Source of the DNA: Chersky-840 sp035604715
GTDB lineage: Bacteria > Actinomycetota > Acidimicrobiia > Acidimicrobiales > UBA8190
Direction of reading: 5' to 3'
NCBI GenBank assembly: GCA_963731665.1
Contig: CAVSWP010000011.1
Span: 248,001-312,000, forward strand
Length of the DNA stretch: 64,000 nt
The notes beneath the pieces were generated by a model. That model saw only the letters and a program-made list of their open reading frames with translations, was not told the DNA's origin and did no database searches. The position numbers were made by a program, and so were the translations under genes. Every line of letters begins with the position of its first letter. Positions within the stretch are counted from its first letter, which is position 1. Shown in pieces: positions 16,553-24,628 of this stretch.

Positions 16553-18184
16553 TCAGGGCCCGATCTCGGGGTCTCGCTGCTCGTTGCGGGCCCGGATCCG
16601 GACGAGCCGGTTGACCGCCGCCAGATAGGCGCGGGCCGAGGCCTCGACCACGTCGGTGGAGACGCCGCGTCCCGACACCTTGAGCCCGCCGGCCTCGAGC
16701 TGGACGACGACGTCCCCGAGGGCGTCGACACCCCCGGTCACCGACGACACGTTGAACCCGATCAGCCGCGACTCCACCTTCGTGGCCGACCGGATGGCGG
16801 TGCAGGCGGCGTCGATCATGCCGTTGCCTTCGGCGGCGGCCTCCACCTTGTCCCCCGACCGGCTCACCACCACCCGGGCCCGGGGCATGCCCACGGTGCC
16901 CCCGGCGACCTCGAGGGCCTCGAGATGGAACCCCTCCACCAGGTCCTGACCGAGCTCCTCGGCCACGATGGCCTCGAGGTCGGCGTCGGTGATCTCGACC
17001 TTGCGGTCGGCGAGCTCCTTGAACCGGGTGAACGCCTGGTTGAGACCGTCGCCCTGGACGTGGATGCCCATCTTCTCCAGGGTGCTGGCGAAGGCGTGAC
17101 GTCCCGAGTGCTTGCCCATGACGATCTGGCGACCGACCTGGCCCACGCTGGCGGCGTCGATGATCTCGTATGTCGAGCGATCGGCCAGGATGCCGTGCTG
17201 GTGGATGCCGGACTCATGGGCGAAGGCGTTGCGCCCCACCACGGCCTTGTTGTACTGCACCGGATACCCCGTCAGCCGGGCGACGAGGCGCGACGCCCGA
17301 GCCAGCTCCTCGGTGCGCACCGTGGTGGTGACGCCGGGGAACTGGTCGGGACGGATCCGCAGGGCCATGACGACCTCTTCCAGAGCGGCGTTGCCGGCCC
17401 GCTCGCCCAGACCGTTCACGCACACCTCCACCTGGCGGGCCCCGGCCTGGACCCCGGCCAGGGTGTTGGCGGTGGCCAGCCCGAGGTCGTTGTGGCAGTG
17501 GGTCGACAGCACGTAGTCGCCGGGGACCTCCTTGCGGATGTGCTGGATCAGAGCCCCGAAGTCCCACGGGATGCCGTATCCCACGGTGTCGGGGATGTTC
17601 AAGGTGGTGGCGCCGGCCTCGACCGAGGCGCGCAGGACCTCCAACATGAAGTCCAGGGGGGTGCGGGTGGCGTCCTGGGGGCTGAACTCGACGTCGTCGG
17701 TGTGCTCTCGGGCCCGGGCCACGCCCCCCCGGGTCTCGGCCAGTACCTGGGCCTCGTTCATCTTGAGCATGTGCTCCATGTGCTGGGGGCTCGTCGAGAT
17801 GAACACGTGGATGCGGGCGCACGCCGCGTCGCGGCACGGCGTCCCAACAGCGGTCGACGTCGGACAGCTGCGTGCGCGACAGGCCACAGATGGCCGGGGC
17901 GTCGGGGGCGTTGCCGACGGACCGGGCGATGGTCTGCACCGCTTCGAAGTCGCCTTGGCTCGCCACCGGGAAGCCGGCCTCGATGTAGTCGACGCCCGCC
18001 CTGGCCAGTTGCTCGGCGATCTCGAGCTTCTCGGCCACGTCGAGGGAGATCCCCGGGGACTGCTCCCCGTCGCGCAGGGTGGTGTCGAAGACGACGAGGT
18101 GCCCGCTGTCGCCGGCGGGGGTGTTCTCGGGCGCGGGCCGGGGGAAGCCTTGGTGGCTCGTTCGGCGCTTGGCTTGTCGCTCAT
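16553..18184 (-). CDS. leuA: 2-isopropylmalate synthase (two compensating one-base frameshifts)
   Basis: Condenses 2-oxoisovalerate and acetyl-CoA, the committed and leucine-inhibited step of leucine synthesis. From ATG 18184 the first about 20 residues and everything after about 17830 are in one frame; the part between, holding VVFDTTLRDGEQ, GISLDVAEKLEIAEQLARAG and DYIEAGFPVAS, is in another. A missing base in the C-rich run near 18129-18144 and one extra base near 17833-17834 explain it exactly. Downstream, HCHNDLGLATANT, NGLGERAGNAALEE and HESGIHQHG are intact, as is the C-terminal regulatory domain. Preceded by a Leu-codon leader and terminator (18295-18441). The indels look like sequence errors. 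Confidence 0.9.
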   Translation of the reverse strand: MSDKPSAERATKASPGPRPRTPPPATAGTSSSSTPPCATGSSPRGSPSTWPRSSRSPSNWPGRASTTSRPASRWRAKATSKRCRPSPGPSATPPTPRPSVACRARSCPTSTAVGTPCRDAACARIHVFISTSPQHMEHMLKMNEAQVLAETRGGVARAREHTDDVEFSPQDATRTPLDFMLEVLRASVEAGATTLNIPDTVGYGIPWDFGALIQHIRKEVPGDYVLSTHCHNDLGLATANTLAGVQAGARQVEVCVNGLGERAGNAALEEVVMALRIRPDQFPGVTTTVRTEELARASRLVARLTGYPVQYNKAVVGRNAFAHESGIHQHGILADRSTYEIIDAASVGQVGRQIVMGKHSGRHAFASTLEKMGIHVQGDGLNQAFTRFKELADRKVEITDADLEAIVAEELGQDLVEGFHLEALEVAGGTVGMPRARVVVSRSGDKVEAAAEGNGMIDAACTAIRSATKVESRLIGFNVSSVTGGVDALGDVVVQLEAGGLKVSGRGVSTDVVEASARAYLAAVNRLVRIRARNEQRDPEIGP

Positions 18185-18294
18185 CGACGTGTCCTCGCTC
18201 TCGTGTTCCTCGTGATCATCTGGCTCTCGGCTCTGGCTGGTGTAGCTGGGTTGTGGCTGGGTCGGTCGATCGGGGCCGAGGGGTGTGTTGGCCC

Positions 18295-18328
18295 AAGAAG
18301 AAACCCCCTGGCCGGTGGGCACAGGGGG
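18295..18328 (-). terminator. Intrinsic terminator (attenuator) before leuA
   Basis: Minus strand: CCCCCTG (18322-18328) pairs with CAGGGGG (18304-18310), followed by TTTCTTCTT (18295-18303). It lies after the leader ORF and about 110 nt before the leuA ATG, the position of an attenuator. Confidence 0.8.
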
Positions 18329-18334
18329 CGGGCT

Positions 18335-18360
18335 CGGCGAGCGCGATGGGGCGCTCGCCG
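18335..18360 (-). promoter_or_regulatory. Leader hairpin of the leuA attenuator
   Basis: A perfect 10-bp inverted repeat, CGGCGAGCGC (18335-18344) and GCGCTCGCCG (18351-18360), begins directly at the leader stop codon and precedes the terminator by 6 nt. A ribosome stalled on the Leu codons could disturb it, making it the likely pause/protector element. Confidence 0.7.
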
Positions 18361-18402
18361 TCAGGTAAGAAGCAGGGCGTGGATGAATGGGTAGGCGCGC
18401 AT
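18361..18402 (-). CDS. leuA leader peptide (13 aa, Leu-Leu-Leu)
   Basis: ORF from ATG 18402 to TGA 18361 encodes MRAYPFIHALLLT; an in-frame ATG at 18414 would add four residues. Three adjacent Leu codons (CTG CTT CTT, the last two uncommon in this GC-rich genome) lie two codons before the stop. A 10-bp hairpin and a T-tailed terminator follow, so this is a typical Leu-sensing attenuator for leuA. The shorter start lies 10 nt after a -10-like hexamer, matching the leuB and ilvB leaders. Confidence 0.82.
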   Translation of the reverse strand: MRAYPFIHALLLT

Positions 18403-18412
18403 GTCGGGTTCC

Positions 18413-18441
18413 ATGGTTGCAAACGGGGGCGCCCGGGTCAA
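18413..18441 (-). promoter_or_regulatory. Putative promoter of the leuA leader
   Basis: Minus-strand TTGACC (18436-18441), 17-bp spacer and AACCAT (18413-18418), then 10 nt to the leader ATG at 18402. The -10 is weak but the spacing matches the other two BCAA leaders. Confidence 0.5.
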
Positions 18442-18464
18442 GGACACGGCGGTCGGTGGCGATC

Positions 18465-18470
18465 TACGCT
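18465..18470 (+). promoter_or_regulatory. Putative -10 for the small membrane-protein gene
   Basis: TACGCT ends 7 nt before GTG 18478, suggesting a leaderless transcript divergent from the leuA leader. No -35 is obvious. Confidence 0.35.
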
Positions 18471-18477
18471 GCCGGTC

Positions 18478-18690
18478 GTGAGAGGCGTGGGGCGAGGTCT
18501 GGGCAGGTTGGCCATCGCAGCCGCGCTGGCAGCCGTTGCGGTGGCGGCGGGACGTGCCGCCCTCGGCCGCCTCGCCGGGGAGCCCGGCGCGCCGAGTCGG
18601 CAATGGGGCAGCTTCGACACGTGGCCGGCCGTCCCTCCCGCTCCCGACCGGCTGGTGCCCAACGGCTCTCACGTTCCTGCGGGGAGCTGA
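18478..18690 (+). CDS. Small conserved membrane-anchored protein
   Basis: 70 aa from GTG 18478. An Ala/Val-rich hydrophobic stretch (about residues 10-27) can form one transmembrane helix or signal anchor, followed by a short polar tail with SFDTWPAVPPAPDR. No function is recognisable. It is divergent from leuA and precedes the DUF4349 gene by 134 bp on the same strand. Confidence 0.55.
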   Translation: MRGVGRGLGRLAIAAALAAVAVAAGRAALGRLAGEPGAPSRQWGSFDTWPAVPPAPDRLVPNGSHVPAGS

Positions 18691-18824
18691 CCTCCCGAAC
18701 AAACGCGCCACGCGATGGTCCTCGGGAACTCGCGGGGCCACGGCGTCGTCCAAGAGGCACCGGATCAAGGAGAACCGGCCTGTCGGCCCTGACGCGCCCG
18801 GGGTCGCCGTTTCGAGGAGGCCCA

Positions 18825-19871
18825 GTGTCCAATGTGCCCAGGAAGTTCATCGTGGCCCTCGTGGCTGTCGTCGTGGTGGTGTCCGGAGCGGCGGTCGGCC
18901 GTCATCTGATCGTGGGCTCGGCGAGCTCGAAGGCGACCTCGTCGGCGCCCGCCCCGGTGTCACCGGGCCACACCGGCGGAACCGCCGCCCGAGCCGGGTC
19001 GGACTCGTCGGGCGCTTTCTCGAGTCTCCCCGCCGCACCCACCACGACTGTGGGTGCGCCTGCACCGGCGCCGTCCGCTTCTGCCGCCGCGGCCTCCCCC
19101 ACGGGGGCGGCGGCGGTGCCCCCGTCGCCGAACGACGGTGGGCCCCTGCCCAGCGTGCCGGTGTTCCCCATCACGCCCCAGATCGTCCGGACCGCCACCC
19201 TCGACTTGCGGGTGGGCAAGAACGCCCTCAGCACGACGTTGACGGACATCGCCGGGATGGCCGCCGCCGACGGGGGATTCGTCGAGAGCTCGTCGATGGC
19301 GGGGGGCACGGCCCGGTCCGCGCCGCTGACGGGCAGCATCGTCATCCACGTCCTGGAGGCGGACTTCAGCGATGCCATGTCGGCGCTGTCGGGCTACGGC
19401 AAGGTGACGGACCAGCAGATCCAAGGCAAGGACGTGACGAACCAGGTGGCCACCAACGCGGCCACGATCGTCATCCTGCAGGACGAGGTGAACTTGCTCG
19501 AGGGCAAGCTCAGCCAGGCCACCGACATCAACACGTTCCTCCAGATCCAGGCCCAGCTGTTCCCCGTGGAGGAGCAACTGCAGCAGCTGCAGAACCAGCA
19601 GGCGGTCCTGGAGAACTCCGCCGCCCTGGCCACCATCACCGCCAACCTGTCGGCCCCCGGCGCCCCCGTGGTGACGACGCCTACGCCCCGACCCAACGCC
19701 GACGCCGCCAACGTGGCGTGGCGCTACCTCCGTCACAACTCGCTGGCCGTCCTCGACGGGCTGGCCGTGGGCGGGGGCTGGGCGCTGCCGGTCGTGGTCC
19801 TGCTGGCACTGGTGGGGTGGGCGGCAGCGCGTGTGGCCCGGCGTCGCCGCCACGCCGTCAATCCGGCTTGA
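18825..19871 (+). CDS. DUF4349 membrane protein
   Basis: 348 aa from GTG 18825, which follows a GAGGAGG site. An N-terminal hydrophobic helix (about 7-24) is followed by a long low-complexity Ser/Ala/Pro/Thr linker and the DUF4349 core starting at VFPITPQIVRTATLDLRVG. A coiled coil follows (VILQDEVNLLEGKLSQA and QLQQLQNQQAVLENS). A second transmembrane helix near the C-terminus (GWALPVVVLLALVGWAAA) ends in RRRR. Most of the protein should lie outside the membrane. DUF4349 function is not established. It converges on the anti-sigma gene with stops back to back (TGATCA). Confidence 0.8.
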   Translation: MSNVPRKFIVALVAVVVVVSGAAVGRHLIVGSASSKATSSAPAPVSPGHTGGTAARAGSDSSGAFSSLPAAPTTTVGAPAPAPSASAAAASPTGAAAVPPSPNDGGPLPSVPVFPITPQIVRTATLDLRVGKNALSTTLTDIAGMAAADGGFVESSSMAGGTARSAPLTGSIVIHVLEADFSDAMSALSGYGKVTDQQIQGKDVTNQVATNAATIVILQDEVNLLEGKLSQATDINTFLQIQAQLFPVEEQLQQLQNQQAVLENSAALATITANLSAPGAPVVTTPTPRPNADAANVAWRYLRHNSLAVLDGLAVGGGWALPVVVLLALVGWAAARVARRRRHAVNPA

Positions 19872-20828
19872 TCACAGGGGGGTCGACGCCAGCAGGCGGC
19901 ACCCGTTGTCGTTGGTGTTGGGGGCGCTCACCACGACCACCGATCGCGCCGCGTTGGCCGTGGCTCCTCGGGCGGAGGTGGCCGTGAACACGTAGACGAG
20001 AGACGACGTGCCCTTGAAGGTGGCGGTGGCCAGCAACTGCAACGTCCTTCCCGCGCCCGCCGCGGCCGTGGCCGACGAGAGACAGCGGTCGAAAAGGCCC
20101 GTCGGTATCGGTGGCGTGGGTGGGACCGGCCCCGGGGTGGCCGTGGGGGCGACACCGGCGGGCCCCGCCGTCGTGGTTGGCGTGCCGGAGGCGGTCGTGG
20201 TCGTCGGCGTGGCCGCCGACGCCGCCGCGCCCGACGGGGTCGCGGCGAAGTCCCTCGACAGCACGGCATCGACTCGGGCCTCGAGGGCGCCCACCGAGTC
20301 GAGGGTGCCCAGGTCCCCGACGGCGTCCGCCACGCTGTTCGACGGGCCGTGAGTGTTCGAGGCTTTCTCGGATCCCGACGAGCCCGGCGAGCCCGGCGAC
20401 CGCGACGGGCCGACGGGGGCCGACGCCGCGGAACCGCCGAGGGTGCCCGAGCTGGAAAGAGCCAGAGGGACACCCACCGCGGCCGCCAGCACCAGCACGG
20501 CCGCGGCCGCCCCCACCAGCACCTGGGGGCGCCGCCGGGCACTGGGAGCGACAACGTCGGGTGCGGTGCGGCGTGCCGGCGCGACCTCCTGCGCAGCGCG
20601 CAGCACGGCGGCGATCGACGCGGCGCGCACCTCGGGATCGACGGGGGCCACCGGCGTCCGCATGCGGTCGCGCACCGCCTCGAGGGCGGCGAGACGCCCA
20701 CCACACTGCGCACAGGTGGCGAGGTGCTCCCCGGCGTCGGCGGCAGCGGCGGCACTGACATCGCCGACATGGGCGACATCGTCGAGATGCGACGACAACT
20801 GCTCGTCGGTGAGGTGGCCGTCGGTCAT
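19872..20828 (-). CDS. Zinc-finger transmembrane anti-sigma factor
   Basis: 318 aa. The N-terminal cytoplasmic part has LTDEQLSSHLDD and an H-x3-C-x2-C zinc motif (EHLATCAQCGGRL), the ZAS-type sigma-binding domain. One transmembrane helix (about 102-124) leads to an extracytoplasmic domain beginning with a long Ser/Pro/Thr-rich linker. The ATG overlaps the sigma-factor stop as ATGA, so the two are co-translated. The external domain is not a known sensor type; it presumably controls release of the ECF sigma factor encoded upstream. Confidence 0.85.
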   Translation of the reverse strand: MTDGHLTDEQLSSHLDDVAHVGDVSAAAAADAGEHLATCAQCGGRLAALEAVRDRMRTPVAPVDPEVRAASIAAVLRAAQEVAPARRTAPDVVAPSARRRPQVLVGAAAAVLVLAAAVGVPLALSSSGTLGGSAASAPVGPSRSPGSPGSSGSEKASNTHGPSNSVADAVGDLGTLDSVGALEARVDAVLSRDFAATPSGAAASAATPTTTTASGTPTTTAGPAGVAPTATPGPVPPTPPIPTGLFDRCLSSATAAAGAGRTLQLLATATFKGTSSLVYVFTATSARGATANAARSVVVVSAPNTNDNGCRLLASTPL

Positions 20829-21664
20829 CGGGTGCGCTCTTCTTCCTGGTCTTCCTGGGGCTCACCTTCGGGCGAGGCGTCGGGGACACCGGTGGGGTCG
20901 GTGTCATCTTCTTGGACGTCCGGCGGGGCCGTGGGGTTCCCGGCGGCGGGCGACGACGTGGCGACCGAGGTGGCGCCGTGCGGGGTCTCCCACACCGAGG
21001 CCAGGGCCGATCGGGCCCGGGCAATGCGCGACCGCACCGTCCCGACGGGGACGCCCAGGATGGCGGCGATGTCGTCGTAGGGGAGGTCGCACACGTCGCG
21101 CAGGACCACGGCGGTGCGGAACTCGACCGGGAGCCCGGCCAGGGCGGCGTCGATGTCGAGGCGCGCCGCCACCACGTCGGCGGGGTCTCGGCTGGTAGCA
21201 CCGTCGACGGCTCTGGTGCCGGGCCTGCCAGACGCGCGCCGCGGGGTCGGGACGACGAACAGCCCGGGGGGGCCCGACCCCGAGTCGTCGGCCATCTCGG
21301 CGATGTCGGCACCGACCCCGGTGACGGGACGGCGACGGCGACGGCGCAACTCGTCGAGACAGGTGTTGGTGGCGATGCGGTACATCCACGTGCCGAACGA
21401 GCTGCGCCCGTCGAACCGGCTCAGGGCTCTGATGGCGGAAACGAGGGCGTCCTGGGTGGCGTCGAGGGCGTCGGCGTCGTTGCCCAGCATCCGCCGGCAC
21501 AGCGCGTGGACACGGTCGTAGTGCGCCGTGACCAAGGTCTCGAGAGCGTTGCGGTCTCCCCCGCGAGCCGCTTCGAGAACCGCCCCGTCGCCATCGGCAG
21601 CCTGGTCGAGGTGGTTGTCGATGCCCGGAAGGCTAATGCCCGGGTCGCCCTGGTCCCGGGGCAA
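20825..21664 (-). CDS. ECF-family RNA polymerase sigma factor
   Basis: 279 aa as given. Region 2 is clear: LVTAHYDRVHALCRRMLG, DATQDALVSAIRALSRFDGR, SFGTWMYRIATNTCLDELRRRR. Region 4 includes LPVEFRTAVVLRDVCDLPYDDIA and the helix-turn-helix GVPVGTVRSRIARARSAL. A long acidic Pro/Glu/Asp tail follows. No ATG or GTG exists before region 2; the only in-frame start is a TTG at 21664 that lies inside a 10-bp tandem repeat, so the start is uncertain. Followed by its anti-sigma factor (ATGA overlap). Target genes unknown; the promoter of the adjacent DUF4349 gene is a candidate. Confidence 0.87.
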   Translation of the reverse strand: MPRDQGDPGISLPGIDNHLDQAADGDGAVLEAARGGDRNALETLVTAHYDRVHALCRRMLGNDADALDATQDALVSAIRALSRFDGRSSFGTWMYRIATNTCLDELRRRRRRPVTGVGADIAEMADDSGSGPPGLFVVPTPRRASGRPGTRAVDGATSRDPADVVAARLDIDAALAGLPVEFRTAVVLRDVCDLPYDDIAAILGVPVGTVRSRIARARSALASVWETPHGATSVATSSPAAGNPTAPPDVQEDDTDPTGVPDASPEGEPQEDQEEERTR

Positions 21665-21684
21665 CCCGGGGCAAGCCGGGGCAG
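21655..21684. repeat. 10-bp tandem repeat, three copies, at the sigma-factor start
   Basis: CCCGGGGCAA at 21655-21664 and 21665-21674, then the variant GCCGGGGCAG at 21675-21684. The only possible start codon of the sigma factor (TTG, minus strand 21662-21664) lies in the first copy. Confidence 0.85.
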
Positions 21685-21709
21685 ACGGTCGCGTCAGGGC
21701 GGCGGGCCG

Positions 21710-23278
21710 TCAGACGCAGGTGATGCGGTGGATGTCGAGGATGCCGTCGGTGCCCTGGAGCTTGGCGAAGGCGTGGTCGGGGATGGCGCGGTCGGTGGAG
21801 AGCACCATGAGGGCGGTGCCTTCGGTGCGGGAGGGGTCGACGTCCATGGAGGAGATGGACACGCCGGCTTCACCCAGGACGACCCCCACGACCCCGATCA
21901 TCCCCGGGCGGTCGTCGTTGCGGACGATCAACATGTGCTCGGCGGGAGGCACCTCGACGGTGTGGTCGTCGACGAGGACGATGCGCGATTCGGAGCGGGT
22001 GCCCGACAGGGTGCCGGCGATGGAGTGGTCGGCCGAGCGCAGGGTGAGGAGGTTGACGTAGTCGCGCGCCGTGGCGGTGGACACCTCGCGCACCTCCAGT
22101 CCCCGCTCCGCCGCCAGCTGGGGCGCGTTGACGTAGGACACGGGCTCCTCGGTGCCCGCCGAGAAGATGCCCTTGAGCACCGCCAGGGTCAGGATCGAGG
22201 TGTTGGACCCCGCCAGGCCGCCTTGGTATTCCACCTCGATGCGATCGGGCAGGCCGTCGTTGAGGCAGGCGAAGCACCGGCCCAGTTGTTCGGCGAGGCG
22301 GAGGAAGGGGCGCACGGTCTCCGACACCTCGGTGGCGGCGACGTTGACGGCGAAGGGCACGAAGTCCCCCGCCAGGGCCAGGTTGACCTGCTCGGCGATG
22401 GTCACGCCCGCTTTGTCCTGGGCCTCGGCGGTGGACGCGCCCAGGTGCGGGGTGACCACCACCGTGGGAAACCCGAACAACGGCGAGTCGGTGCAGGGCT
22501 CCGTGGCGTACACGTCGAAGGCGGCCCCCTGGACGCGGCCCGATCGCAGCGCGTCGGCGAGGGCCTCCTCGTCGACGATGCCGCCGCGCGCCGCGTTGAC
22601 GATGCGAATGCCCGGCTTGGCCTTGGCCAGGAGCTCGGCGCCGATGAGCGAAGCCGTCTCGGCCGTCTTGGGGAGGTGGATGGTGAGGAAGTCGGACTCG
22701 GCCACCAGGTCGTCGAGCGACAGCATCTCGACCCCCATGTGCCGGGCCCGGTCGGCCGACACGTAGGGGTCATAAGCGCACAGGCGCATGCCGAAGGCCA
22801 GGGCCCGCTGGGCCACCAGCGCGCCGATCCGGCCCAGCCCGACGACTCCCAGGGTCTTGCCGTGCAGCTCGACCCCCTCCCACTTCGACCGCTCCCACTT
22901 CCCCGCCACCAGCGAGGCGTGGGCCTGGGGGATGTTGCGGGCCTGGGCCAGCAACAGGGCCATGGTGTGCTCGGCGGCCGAGAGCACGTTGGACTCCGGG
23001 GCGTTGACCACCATGACCCCGCGCCGGGTCGCCGCGTCGACGTCCACGTTGTCGAGCCCGATGCCGGCCCGACCCACCACCACCAGGTCGGCGCCCGCCT
23101 CCAGGACCTCCGCGGTGACCTGGGTGGCCGAGCGGACGATGAGGGCATGGGCGCCGGGGATGACACCGAGCAGCGTCTCGGGGTCCAAGTCGAGTTGGAC
23201 GTCGACCTCGTGGCCGACGTCGGACAGCGTCTTGAGCCCTCGCTCGGCCAGCTTCTCGGTGATCAGTACCCGTGCCAT
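21710..23278 (-). CDS. serA: D-3-phosphoglycerate dehydrogenase (long form)
   Basis: NAD-dependent first step of serine synthesis. 522 aa, the long actinobacterial type: catalytic domain, Rossmann domain with GVVGLGRIGALVAQRA (about 145-160), an intervening substrate-binding domain (about 315-445), and a C-terminal ACT domain starting near MLIVRNDDRPGMIGVVG that would bind serine for feedback inhibition. ATG 23278. Upstream lies the aminotransferase gene; the 74-bp gap is almost wholly an imperfect tandem repeat. Serine carbon also feeds pyruvate-derived pathways, which may explain its place among BCAA genes (inference). Confidence 0.94.
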   Translation of the reverse strand: MARVLITEKLAERGLKTLSDVGHEVDVQLDLDPETLLGVIPGAHALIVRSATQVTAEVLEAGADLVVVGRAGIGLDNVDVDAATRRGVMVVNAPESNVLSAAEHTMALLLAQARNIPQAHASLVAGKWERSKWEGVELHGKTLGVVGLGRIGALVAQRALAFGMRLCAYDPYVSADRARHMGVEMLSLDDLVAESDFLTIHLPKTAETASLIGAELLAKAKPGIRIVNAARGGIVDEEALADALRSGRVQGAAFDVYATEPCTDSPLFGFPTVVVTPHLGASTAEAQDKAGVTIAEQVNLALAGDFVPFAVNVAATEVSETVRPFLRLAEQLGRCFACLNDGLPDRIEVEYQGGLAGSNTSILTLAVLKGIFSAGTEEPVSYVNAPQLAAERGLEVREVSTATARDYVNLLTLRSADHSIAGTLSGTRSESRIVLVDDHTVEVPPAEHMLIVRNDDRPGMIGVVGVVLGEAGVSISSMDVDPSRTEGTALMVLSTDRAIPDHAFAKLQGTDGILDIHRITCV

Positions 23279-23301
23279 GTGGCTCGTCGTCGCCCCTTCT
23301 T

Positions 23302-23365
23302 CAGTAGTGGTACTCGGCGGTGGTAATTCGGCGGGTGGTTACCGGGCGGTGGTTACTCGGCAGTG
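23302..23365. repeat. 14-16 bp imperfect tandem repeat, four to five copies
   Basis: The pattern CGGTGGTTACTCGG recurs from 23302 to 23365 (e.g. 23318-23331, 23347-23360). It fills the gap between the aminotransferase and serA and includes the TAA stop of the aminotransferase (23353-23355). Confidence 0.75.
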
Positions 23366-24579
23366 GCGAAGAGCTTGCCCAGTCGGGTGACACCTTCGAC
23401 AATGGCGTCGTCCCCCAGGGCGTAGGACAGCCGCAGATAGCCCTCCGCGCCGAACGCTTCGCCGGGGACCACGGCCACCAGGGCCTCTTCGATGGACACC
23501 TCGGCGACGTCGGCGGACGACGTCACCAGACGTCCCCCCACCCGGCGTCCGAGCAGACCCCGCACCGAGGGGAAGGCGTAGAAGGCGCCCTCGGGCTCCA
23601 CGCAGGTGACGCCCTCGCAGGCGTTGAGCATGGAGTGGATGGTCACCCGTCGGCGGTCGAAGGCGGCCCGCATCATGGCCACGGCGTCGAGGTCGCCCTC
23701 GAGGGCGGCCAGGGCGGCTCGCTGGGACACGTTGGAGACGTTGGAGGTGGCGTGGGACTGGAGGTTGGTGGCCGCTTCGACCACGTCGGGGGGGCCGATG
23801 AGCCAGCCCACGCGCCATCCCGTCATGGCGTAGGTCTTGGCCACCCCGTTGATGACGACACAGCGCGACGCCAGCTCGGGCGCGGCCACGGGCATGGAGC
23901 GGAACACCGACGACCCGTACACGAGGTGCTCGTAGATCTCGTCGGTCACGACCCACAGGCCACGCCCGGCCGCCCACTCACCGATGGCGGCGACGTCCTC
24001 GGGGCGCGACACCGCGCCGGTGGGGTTGTTGGGGGACACGAACAACAGGACCTTGGTGGCGGGCGTGACCGCCGCCTCGAGGGCCTCCACGCGAAGATGG
24101 AACCCGCTGGCCTCGTCGGTGGGCACGGCCACGGGAACGCCCCCGGCCAGGGCCACGGCCTCGGGGTACGTGGTCCAGTAGGGGGCGGGCACGAGGACCT
24201 CGTCGCCGGGGTCGAGCAGGGTGGCGAAGGCCTCGTAGACGGCCTGCTTGGCGCCGTTGGTGACGAGCACCTGCGAGGGGCTGATCTCGTAGCCCGAGTC
24301 GCGCGCCGTCTTGGCGGCGATGGCCTCGCGCAGCGCGGCGATGCCGGCGGTGGGCGTGTAGTGGTGGTTGGCGGGGTCGTGACAGGCCGCCACGGCCGCC
24401 TCGACGATGTGCTCGGGCGTGGGGAAGTCCGGCTCCCCGGCCCCGAACCCGATCACGTCGGCGCCTTCGGCCTTGAGCTGCTTGGCCTTGGCGTCGACGG
24501 CCAGGGTGGCCGAGGCAGACACGGCCGCCACCCGGGCGGAGATGCGGGAACGAGTGGCGGTTTCTCGGGGGGACGCCAT
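23353..24579 (-). CDS. Aspartate/aromatic-type aminotransferase (class I)
   Basis: PLP aminotransferase of 408 aa. AVDAKAKQLKAEGADVIGFGAGEPDFPTP is the class I N-terminal substrate segment, SPNNPTGAV and VVTDEIYEHLVY bind PLP, and VAKTYAMTGWRVGW holds the PLP lysine. This matches bacterial AspC subgroup Ib, making aspartate from oxaloacetate. ATG 24579 is preferred over ATG 24588. Both lie in the same 13-bp stretch that offers ATGs to the divergent serC. It precedes serA on the same strand. Confidence 0.9.
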   Translation of the reverse strand: MASPRETATRSRISARVAAVSASATLAVDAKAKQLKAEGADVIGFGAGEPDFPTPEHIVEAAVAACHDPANHHYTPTAGIAALREAIAAKTARDSGYEISPSQVLVTNGAKQAVYEAFATLLDPGDEVLVPAPYWTTYPEAVALAGGVPVAVPTDEASGFHLRVEALEAAVTPATKVLLFVSPNNPTGAVSRPEDVAAIGEWAAGRGLWVVTDEIYEHLVYGSSVFRSMPVAAPELASRCVVINGVAKTYAMTGWRVGWLIGPPDVVEAATNLQSHATSNVSNVSQRAALAALEGDLDAVAMMRAAFDRRRVTIHSMLNACEGVTCVEPEGAFYAFPSVRGLLGRRVGGRLVTSSADVAEVSIEEALVAVVPGEAFGAEGYLRLSYALGDDAIVEGVTRLGKLFATAE

Positions 24580-24628
24580 GGCTGCCATGCTTGCACAGGT
24601 GACGAACACCTCTGCCACGCCCCGGGAC

